The notes beneath the pieces are model-generated. The model saw only the letters and a program-made list of their open reading frames with translations. It did no database searches and was not told the origin of the DNA. Position numbers and translations under genes: made by a program. This document shows positions 39,291 through 45,865 of a stretch of 45,865 nt of DNA, one piece after another. The DNA is taken from contig JAILLY010000132.1 in the NCBI GenBank assembly GCA_024692905.1, forward strand, positions 1-45,865, read 5' to 3'. Numbering within the stretch: position 1 is the first letter of the stretch; every line of letters begins with the position of its first letter. Origin of the DNA: Lachnospiraceae bacterium (GTDB taxonomy: Bacteria; Bacillota; Clostridia; Lachnospirales; Lachnospiraceae).

Positions 39291-41360
39291 CTAACTCTGA
39301 GCAAACTGACTGTTATAAAGCTCAGCGTATTTACCGCCCTGTTCCATCAGGCTTACGTGGTTGCCCTGTTCAACTATATTTCCGTTCTCCATATACAGTA
39401 TCAGGTCGGCATCCTTAATGGTGGACAGCCTGTGGGCGATAACAAAACTGGTACGGCCCTTTAAGAGATTGTTCATTGCCTGCTGGATCATCACCTCGGT
39501 ACGGGTATCGACGGAACTTGTTGCCTCATCAAGGATGAGTATCGGAGGATCCGCGAGCATGGCCCTTGCGATCGTGAGCAGCTGCTTCTGGCCCTGCGAG
39601 ATATTCGATGCCTCTTCATTTAACATGGTGTCATAACCGTCGGGCATGGTATCGAAGAAGAACTCAACCTGGGCAGCCTTTGCGGCGGCTCTTATCTGTT
39701 CTTCGGTCGCGCCGCTCTTCCCGTAACCTATATTGTCATGTATGGTTCCAGAGAACAGCCATGTCTCCTGGAGCACCATTCCGAATATGTCGCGAAGGTC
39801 GTGGCGGGTCATATCCCTTATGTTCATGCCGTCTATCGATATCTGGCCGCCGTTGGGTTCATAGAACCTCATGAGCAGATTGACGAGTGTCGTCTTACCG
39901 GCACCGGTAGGTCCTACTATCGCGATCATCTGGCCCTTCTTCACATCGACGTTTATATCCGTCATAAGGAGCTTGTCGGCCGTGTAACCGAACTTAAGAT
40001 GCTCGAACTTTATATTTCCCTCGACCTTATCAAGAGTCCTGTAATTATCGGAAGTCTCTTCCTCTTCCTTCTCATCAAGGACCTCAAATACACGTTCCGC
40101 CGAAGCAACTGCCGACTGGAGCGTATTCAATACCGTCGCGATCTGGGTAACGGGGTTGCTGTACTGCTTCTGGTACTGGATCATCGCGGTTATGCTTCCT
40201 ATCGAAACCATACCGTTTATAGCGAAGAACGCGCCCACGCAGCAGATCAGGATATAGGCTATGTTATTGAATATCGAGCTCACGGGATTGATTATACCCG
40301 AGAGGAACTGGGCCTTGCGGCTTGCCGCATACAGTTCATCGCTCTTTTTGAAGTATTCCTCCGTCTTGTTCTTCTCGTAACCGAATGCCCTTATGACGTT
40401 CAGTCCGCTGAAGGTCTCTTCGGCAAGTCCGTTCAGTTCACCGAGGACGTTCCACTGCTCGCGGAAATAGACCTGGGATTTCGCCATTATCATCCTGCCG
40501 CCGATGATCGTAAACGGAAGCGTGATAAGACAGAGCAGAGTCAGTTTCCACGAAAGCAGGAACATGAATATGATACATCCGACTATCGTGACGATATTCT
40601 GAATGAACTGCACCGCGGTCTGCTGGAACGCGTTTCCGATATTGTCTATGTCGTTGGTCAGACGGCTTAAGATGTCTCCTGTTGAGTTGGAGTCAAAATA
40701 GGAGAACGGAAGCTTCATGATCTTCTTGTTCACGTCCTGCCTTAACTGTCCGAGAGTCTCCTGTGTGACCGTGGTGACTGTTCTTCCCTGGGTGATCGAA
40801 AGCACGGTGTTCAATACATACAGGAAGCCTAAAACGATAAGGGTTCTCGTTATCCCGACCCAGTTAAGATCCGTACCCTTTGCGACCTTGCCCTGGATGA
40901 TATCAAGTACCATGGCAAGTACATAAGGTGCAAGGACCGTACATCCGGTTGCGATAACGGCACATACGACCACGAGGATTATCTTGGGCTTCATGCCCTT
41001 CTTATATGTGATAAGTCTCTTTAAGGTTCCCGCAAAATTCTTGGCCTTGGGCTTGCCTTTTCCGCCCTTGCCCGAAGCTGCCATTTCCTGCATCTTCTTC
41101 TGCATCTGACGTCGTTTTTCCTCGTTCCTGCTCATCTCCGCCATCTGCTCGGGTGTCATGTTCTCAAGTTTTTTCTTCTGCTCCATCTTCTCTTCCGGAG
41201 ACATCTGACTTAAGTTCATAAGCATCTGCTTTATCTCATCGGGAGACATGGAAGCAAATTTCTTTTTGAAGGCCTCACGCTTGTCTTCGGGCATATTGGC
41301 CATCATCATTTCAATTCTTTTCTTCGCTTCGGGAGGGAGGTTCATCATCTTATCATTCAT
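39291..41360 (-). CDS. ABC exporter, half with canonical ATP site and Met-rich N-terminal extension
   Basis: 689 residues. An unusual N-terminus of about 110 residues, rich in Met, Lys and Glu with tandem MSPDE/MSPEE/MTPEQ units, precedes a six-helix type IV ABC exporter membrane domain (TGDILSRLTNDIDNIGNAFQ in the elbow). The NBD has Walker A IVGPTGAGKTTLVNLLMRFY, the signature NISQGQKQLLTIARAM and Walker B ILILDEATSSVDTR, with Glu present, so this half has the catalytic site. It overlaps the partner gene by 4 bases (ATGA). Together they form a heterodimeric exporter (TM287/288 or BmrCD type). The substrate is unknown. Confidence 0.93.
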   Translation of the reverse strand: MNDKMMNLPPEAKKRIEMMMANMPEDKREAFKKKFASMSPDEIKQMLMNLSQMSPEEKMEQKKKLENMTPEQMAEMSRNEEKRRQMQKKMQEMAASGKGGKGKPKAKNFAGTLKRLITYKKGMKPKIILVVVCAVIATGCTVLAPYVLAMVLDIIQGKVAKGTDLNWVGITRTLIVLGFLYVLNTVLSITQGRTVTTVTQETLGQLRQDVNKKIMKLPFSYFDSNSTGDILSRLTNDIDNIGNAFQQTAVQFIQNIVTIVGCIIFMFLLSWKLTLLCLITLPFTIIGGRMIMAKSQVYFREQWNVLGELNGLAEETFSGLNVIRAFGYEKNKTEEYFKKSDELYAASRKAQFLSGIINPVSSIFNNIAYILICCVGAFFAINGMVSIGSITAMIQYQKQYSNPVTQIATVLNTLQSAVASAERVFEVLDEKEEEETSDNYRTLDKVEGNIKFEHLKFGYTADKLLMTDINVDVKKGQMIAIVGPTGAGKTTLVNLLMRFYEPNGGQISIDGMNIRDMTRHDLRDIFGMVLQETWLFSGTIHDNIGYGKSGATEEQIRAAAKAAQVEFFFDTMPDGYDTMLNEEASNISQGQKQLLTIARAMLADPPILILDEATSSVDTRTEVMIQQAMNNLLKGRTSFVIAHRLSTIKDADLILYMENGNIVEQGNHVSLMEQGGKYAELYNSQFAQS

Positions 41361-43096
41361 GCGCCTTTCACCTCACTTTCGGAAAGCTGGGACATGGCAA
41401 TCTCGCGGTAAACCCTGTTGGAAGCAAGGAGTTCATCGTGCGTACCGTCACCGACGACCTTTCCTTCCTCTAAAACGAGTATCCTGTCTGCATTTTTGAT
41501 CGTGCTGACACGCTGCGCGACGATGATCGTAACGGCATTCTTAAGCTCCCCTGAAAGCTCGCCGCGGAGCTTGGCATCGGTCTTAAAGTCAAGTGCCGAG
41601 AAGCTGTCGTCGAACATATAGATATCAGCCTTCCTTACAAGGGCCCTTGCGATCGCCAGCCTCTGTTTCTGACCGCCCGATACGTTCGTGCCTGCCTGTG
41701 CGATATATGTATACATACCGTATTCTTTTTTGCTTACGAACTCGCTTGACTGTGAAATATCAAGCGCATGCTTTACTTCTTCCTCGGATGCGTCCGGTTT
41801 GCCGTACCTTATGTTATCGATTATCGAACCGGCAAACAGGAATGCCTTCTGAGGAACGAGAGAGATATGTGCCTTAAGATCGGAGATCTCCGCATCCCGC
41901 ACGTCAACTCCGTCGATCTTTACACTGCCTTCGGTAACATCGAAATTCCTGCACAGTACATTCAGCAGGGTTGACTTACCCGAACCGGTACCTCCGATGA
42001 TGGCGACTGTCTGCCCTGCTTTTGCACTGAAGGAAATATCGGTAAGCACGTTCTGGGACGCGCCCGGGAACCTGTATGATATATGATCGACTTCTATAAA
42101 GGCATTTCCGACCTCGGGAAGTTTTTCGGCATTCTCTTTATTTACTATAGAAGGCTCAATGCTCCATACTTCATTTATACGCTCCGCCGAAGCCTGGGCG
42201 TTTGGCATGAGCATCAAGAACATGGATCCTAACATGAAGGCCATGAGTATCATGGTCGTATACTGTACGAAAGCCTGGACATCACCGTAGGTGGCGAGTC
42301 CCCTCTTCATGTAGTCGGCACCGAAGCCGAGTATGAGGAGGTTCGAACCGTTTGCCAGGAAGATGATGATGGGCAGAAGGAGGTTCATGATCTTGAATCC
42401 CTTCTTGATGTTATTCTTAAGATCATCACTGACGCCCGCAAAACGCTCCGTCTCGTAGTCTTCACGGTTGAAAGCACGGATGACTCTCATACCGGTGAGC
42501 GTTTCCCTCATTACCCCGTTCACACGGTCAACCTTCTTCTGGCTCGCCCTGAATATGGGCTGTGTCAGCTTGATCGCGACCGCCATGGTGACGGCTGCCA
42601 GAGGGAGCAGTACCGCGATTATCCATGAAAGGGAAGGCGAGGTCGATACCGCCAGGACGATACCCGCTATGCACATGAGCGGTGCCTGCAGCATCATCTG
42701 GAACATCTGGAGCATGGTATTCTGTGAGGTCAGGATATCCTTGCTCTGCCTGCTTATCAGGGAAGCGGTCCCTATCTTATCCTCATCCTCCTGCGAAAAA
42801 CGAATGACCCGTTCAAAAAGACGGTTCCTCATATCCCTCGTCGCGCCCATGACAACTCCGGATGTGAAATAGTTGCCGAGAACACCTGCTGTAATACACA
42901 GGATTGCGACCAAGAGCATGATCAGAGCATATTTGACTATCGCGCCGGTATCCCCCGCTATCGCGCCCTTGTCGATAACGGATTTGCTGAGCGTCGGGAG
43001 CACCATCGTTGACCCGGTGAAGCCCAGCGTAAAGAGCACGATCAGTATCATCTGTCCCGTATAGCTCTTCAGATATCTTGAATACAGTTTAAGCAT
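41357..43096 (-). CDS. ABC exporter, half with degenerate ATP site
   Basis: 579 residues with no N-terminal extension and six membrane helices. The NBD has Walker A IIGGTGSGKSTLLNVL, signature NVSGGQKQRLAIARAL and Walker B IYMFDDSFSALD, in which Asp497 stands in place of the catalytic Glu. In heterodimeric exporters one half carries such a non-catalytic site, so this is the expected partner of the 689-residue protein. AAAGGAG precedes the ATG. It lies 28 bases after the leaderless duplicated-domain gene, so it may serve it, although multidrug export is the default idea. Confidence 0.93.
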   Translation of the reverse strand: MLKLYSRYLKSYTGQMILIVLFTLGFTGSTMVLPTLSKSVIDKGAIAGDTGAIVKYALIMLLVAILCITAGVLGNYFTSGVVMGATRDMRNRLFERVIRFSQEDEDKIGTASLISRQSKDILTSQNTMLQMFQMMLQAPLMCIAGIVLAVSTSPSLSWIIAVLLPLAAVTMAVAIKLTQPIFRASQKKVDRVNGVMRETLTGMRVIRAFNREDYETERFAGVSDDLKNNIKKGFKIMNLLLPIIIFLANGSNLLILGFGADYMKRGLATYGDVQAFVQYTTMILMAFMLGSMFLMLMPNAQASAERINEVWSIEPSIVNKENAEKLPEVGNAFIEVDHISYRFPGASQNVLTDISFSAKAGQTVAIIGGTGSGKSTLLNVLCRNFDVTEGSVKIDGVDVRDAEISDLKAHISLVPQKAFLFAGSIIDNIRYGKPDASEEEVKHALDISQSSEFVSKKEYGMYTYIAQAGTNVSGGQKQRLAIARALVRKADIYMFDDSFSALDFKTDAKLRGELSGELKNAVTIIVAQRVSTIKNADRILVLEEGKVVGDGTHDELLASNRVYREIAMSQLSESEVKGA

Positions 43097-43123
43097 CTTA
43101 TTAGGATCTCCTTTCAGGCAACG

Positions 43124-44005
43124 TTATTTTGAAGTGTCTTCAACCTTCAGAGTAAATGTCGCCGGCTTATACCCCGGTTTGGTGAACGTAAACGTCCTGG
43201 GTCCCTGTGCGACCGCATCCACCGGAGGATATATGGTCAGACGGCCGTTCACGCCGCCGCTTAAAACAGGCGTATATCTGTCTTCACGCAACGGGTTTCC
43301 GTTCATCTCAAGCTGGTCCCCGTTCTCTTCCGATCCGCGCCAGTCATCTCCTCTTAAGCCTGTATCGATCTCGACCCACATCCAGTTATGGACTCCCATA
43401 TGCGGATTGGTCACGGAACCGCTTGACTTAAGTTCGGAAACTGCCGTCGTGATCGTAAATACATTATCCTTGCACTCTATCGTCGCGTGACTGTTATTGA
43501 AGGAAGGTACCACGGCACGGCTCTCGGCCTTAAGTACAGTCTCTGCATCGGGGATGTATGCGCTGAGTCTTATCTCGGAAGTATTCTCGACCCTTATGTC
43601 GATCGATGAATCCTTATAGCCTTCCTTGCTAAGCTTAAGGGAATAATCCCTGTCATTCCTTACAAAGGATTCCGCGGGAACACAGAAGATGAAATGCCCG
43701 TCCTCATTACCGCACAGTTCCTTATCCTTATCGCTTACAGTCAGATCCCTTTCATTAAGAGTCAGACCCGCAAGCCAGTCTGCATCCCTTAAACCGGTAT
43801 CGATATCCAGCCATACCCATTTATGGTTCCCGTGTTCCGCTTCGGTGGCTTCGCCGTACGTAAGCTCATCGAGAGGAACGGAAACTGTGACTGTATCACC
43901 TTTTGCTGCCACAGCGGCAAGGGCATTATTGGCTGATGCTGCCCGGTCCGACGGTTCCTTTACAAGAGCCGCTTTTATCGTAAATTCTTTTGATCCGTTA
44001 CTCAT
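43124..44005 (-). CDS. Leaderless protein with two repeats of an IDTGLR-DW domain
   Basis: 293 residues beginning MSNGSKEFTIKAALVKEPSD, with no signal peptide or membrane helix. Two copies of a beta-rich unit are seen: HKWVWLDIDTGLRDADWLAG (about residues 61-80) and HNWMWVEIDTGLRGDDWRGS (about residues 206-225). Each is followed by a Gly-rich turn and a final Lys-Pro/Gly-Tyr strand (SKEGYKDSSIDIRVENTS; TKPGYKPATFTLKVEDTS), as in Ig-like or Hemolysin-type modules. I know no named family for this unit. GAGGAGGG precedes the ATG. It lies between the beta-helix genes and the ABC exporter genes, all with gaps under 30 bases. Confidence 0.8.
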   Translation of the reverse strand: MSNGSKEFTIKAALVKEPSDRAASANNALAAVAAKGDTVTVSVPLDELTYGEATEAEHGNHKWVWLDIDTGLRDADWLAGLTLNERDLTVSDKDKELCGNEDGHFIFCVPAESFVRNDRDYSLKLSKEGYKDSSIDIRVENTSEIRLSAYIPDAETVLKAESRAVVPSFNNSHATIECKDNVFTITTAVSELKSSGSVTNPHMGVHNWMWVEIDTGLRGDDWRGSEENGDQLEMNGNPLREDRYTPVLSGGVNGRLTIYPPVDAVAQGPRTFTFTKPGYKPATFTLKVEDTSK

Positions 44006-44022
44006 ATCCGGAGATCCCTCCT

Positions 44023-45339
44023 CTACTTGTTTTCGATAGTCATTTTTTCGCTGCCGGTGATCACAAACGTATCGCCCGCTTCCTTACCGCCGTTGGTCTG
44101 GGCGATAAGATCTTCCGCTTTATACGTTCCGCTGCCGCCCTTTATCGTAAACGCGGCATCCGAAAGATCCACGCGTCCGCTCCTGCATAAGATGACGTCT
44201 TTGGTCGCTGCGAAATCCCTTGCCGTTGTATTCCATTCCCCGATCTTAATATCATAAGGGAAGTCCTTCGAAGACTGGATATTGCAGCCAAGCTCGGCGG
44301 TAATAAGATCGTAAGGACCGGTACTTGAAACGTTTATCGTTCCGGTATTTTCAAACCTGTGTACCTGCTTCTCTTCGCCGACGATCTCGCTGTAGATACC
44401 GAATGCCACAGCGTTTTCCGTGGAATGCTCGTTCCCTTCAAGCTTAACGTTTATCTCTCCGGTATTTACGATCGGAGGTACAGGCTTCTCATTGGGCAGG
44501 CAGTGCTCGTAAATCGCGCATGCCAGGGGATCCGACTGGAAAAGGAACGAAACCTTCTGGGTAACGAAATGAGCCTTGAAATCGATATTTACCTTGCCCG
44601 CGTTTAAGATATGCGTATCGGCAAGCCTTGCAATGGTCATGAGCCTTCCGGACGAAGTAACGTTTATCTCACCGTAGTTTGCTATCGATCCGCCCTTACC
44701 CGTGGTCGCAAGAACACGTACCGTGGAGGTCTCCTCTATATTAACGCTGATCTTGCCGTTATTGATGATCGCAACATTATCCGCGGGTATCGCCATGACA
44801 CGTGCCTGTGTCGCGAACGAACCCTTTCCGTCAAGTTCGATGGTTCCGTTATTGATAACAGTCGCTCCCTCGCCGCTTGCAACGGACAGTCCGTAAACCG
44901 GGGTATCCTCATCCTCCTGATCGAAATGAACGCGGATGATACCCTCGTTCACGATCATCGACTTCTTTCCCGCGACCATCGCGTATACTCTTATAAAGTT
45001 ATACGGCCTTACATTATCATCCTTGCCTTCTTTTATCTGATCCTTATAAGCCTTTACCATCTCATTAAGATAGATCTCGATGATACCCTTATTGATCAGG
45101 GTTGCGTTGGGGGCAAAATGCTGTCTGTCCGGATCCTTCTCATCATCTTCAACCGCAGCCATACCGTATAAGGCTATATTCCTGCCGCTTAGGGTCTGAC
45201 CTCCCGCAGCGGAAACCTCCTGGATATCAGCCACACAGTCCTTCGCAGGCTTATTTATTATGATATGTTTCGTATTTACTATATAAGCTCCCGACCCTGC
45301 GCGGAGACCCTCCGTAGTCTTTTCCAGATCCTGTGCCAT
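44023..45339 (-). CDS. Leaderless beta-helix (beta-solenoid) protein
   Basis: 438 residues beginning MAQDLEKTTEGLRAGSGAYI with no signal peptide, TM helix or lipobox. About ten coils with the pattern [IV]-x-N-x-G-x-[IV]-x-[IV] (INKGIIEI, VNEGIIRV, INNGTIEL, INNGKISV, ANYGEINV, LNAGKVNI, VNTGEINV, ENTGTINV) indicate a right-handed beta-helix like those of passenger domains. The C-terminal part (IGEWNTTARDFAATKDVILC) is a conserved cap shared with the next gene upstream. AGGAGG precedes the ATG, 13 bases after the paralogue's stop. The function is unknown; self-assembling or exported fibre-like structures are possible. Confidence 0.82.
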   Translation of the reverse strand: MAQDLEKTTEGLRAGSGAYIVNTKHIIINKPAKDCVADIQEVSAAGGQTLSGRNIALYGMAAVEDDEKDPDRQHFAPNATLINKGIIEIYLNEMVKAYKDQIKEGKDDNVRPYNFIRVYAMVAGKKSMIVNEGIIRVHFDQEDEDTPVYGLSVASGEGATVINNGTIELDGKGSFATQARVMAIPADNVAIINNGKISVNIEETSTVRVLATTGKGGSIANYGEINVTSSGRLMTIARLADTHILNAGKVNIDFKAHFVTQKVSFLFQSDPLACAIYEHCLPNEKPVPPIVNTGEINVKLEGNEHSTENAVAFGIYSEIVGEEKQVHRFENTGTINVSSTGPYDLITAELGCNIQSSKDFPYDIKIGEWNTTARDFAATKDVILCRSGRVDLSDAAFTIKGGSGTYKAEDLIAQTNGGKEAGDTFVITGSEKMTIENK

Positions 45340-45352
45340 GTTTATTTCCTCC

Positions 45353-45865
45353 TTAATTGATCTTTTTCTTTACGGTAACACTTTCTCCCGCTTCTTTTGA
45401 AACCGGAACCTGATATACGCAGGCATCCCTGTCGATCCAATCCGGAAGATCCTTAAGATCGAACGCTGCGCTGCGGCATACGAAAAGATCCTTCGTTTCG
45501 GCAAAGTCACGCTTCTTCGTATTCCAGTTCCCGACCTTAACGTTAAATACGTTATTGCCCGGAGCCTGGATATTAACGCCGACCTCAGCAGTAAGATAAT
45601 GCTTGGGACCATCCTGCGTAACCTCGATCGTTCCGTCATTTATGATAAGATGATCCGGTGACTCATGATCGCTCGCTCCTATCTGCATCAGATAATAACC
45701 GAATGCCACCGCGTTCTCTCCGGACTTATCCGAACCGTCGAGATGGATCTTTATGGACCCGCGGTTGACCATCGGCGAAGGCTGCTCGTCATTTGGAAGA
45801 AAATGCTCATAAAAAGCGGTTGCCAGCGGATCGAACTGGTAGTGGTAAGGAACTATGTTCTTTAT
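45353..45865 (-). CDS. Second beta-helix paralogue, N-terminus outside the window
   Basis: The frame runs off the right edge; 31 codons precede the first internal Met (45772). DPLATAFYEHFLPNDEQPSP matches DPLACAIYEHCLPNEKPVPP of the downstream paralogue, as do NRGSIKI, NDGTIEV and the VGNWNTKKRDFAETKDLFVC cap. At least 170 residues are visible and the true length is unknown. It is a tandem duplicate of the gene at 44023-45339 and the first visible member of the operon. Confidence 0.8.
   Translation of the reverse strand: MKNIVPYHYQFDPLATAFYEHFLPNDEQPSPMVNRGSIKIHLDGSDKSGENAVAFGYYLMQIGASDHESPDHLIINDGTIEVTQDGPKHYLTAEVGVNIQAPGNNVFNVKVGNWNTKKRDFAETKDLFVCRSAAFDLKDLPDWIDRDACVYQVPVSKEAGESVTVKKKIN

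Overview
The window looks like a chromosomal segment of a low-to-mid GC Gram-positive anaerobe, most likely a rumen- or gut-type Lachnospiraceae (Butyrivibrio-like). The reasons are strong AGGAGG ribosome sites, the Clostridia gene order HU-rqcP-divIC-tilS-hpt-ftsH, lipoproteins with LxGC lipoboxes, DUF6273 and InlB-type repeat proteins, and two GH13 starch enzymes. The species is inference. Almost everything after about 3.3 kb is on the minus strand.

Region 1 (1-9.4 kb) is patchy. It holds a cut-off gene, a calcium-loop lipoprotein, an FMN-dependent dehydrogenase with a tiny membrane protein, an SDR epimerase, an SOS-controlled small gene under twin LexA boxes, a lipoprotein with a C-terminal zinc ribbon, an MBL-fold hydrolase, a decayed aldo/keto reductase, a higBA toxin-antitoxin pair, a membrane-anchored Mrr-type nuclease domain and three tRNAs (Gly-GCC, Gly-TCC, Phe-GAA). 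REP-like palindromes are scattered here, one of them inside a coding region.

Region 2 (9.1-21 kb) is housekeeping: a neopullulanase-like GH13 enzyme, ftsH, hpt, tilS, divIC, rqcP and HU, a degenerate EAL-HDOD protein, a CYTH phosphatase and a polar amino acid ABC importer. The sporulation genes yabP, yabQ and spoIIE, which sit in this block in spore formers, are absent.

Region 3 (20.9-31.1 kb) is one 3001-residue secreted repeat protein followed by an alpha/beta hydrolase. A REP pair forms a long hairpin upstream of it.

Region 4 (31.1-45.9 kb) is a tightly packed minus-strand series that could be one or two long operons. In transcription order it has two leaderless beta-helix paralogues, a leaderless duplicated-domain protein, a heterodimeric ABC exporter, a DUF6273 lipoprotein, a small monooxygenase-fold protein, a cytoplasmic alpha-amylase, a MATE transporter fused to an RsbW-like ATPase domain, a GNAT protein, a dCache-HAMP-SpoIIE phosphatase and a flavin-binding protein. 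The two most novel proposals come from here: a membrane partner-switch cassette (MATE-HATPase + GNAT + SpoIIE phosphatase), whose HATPase domain has lost the usual ATP-site Asn and Asp, and a leaderless beta-solenoid cluster next to an ABC exporter.
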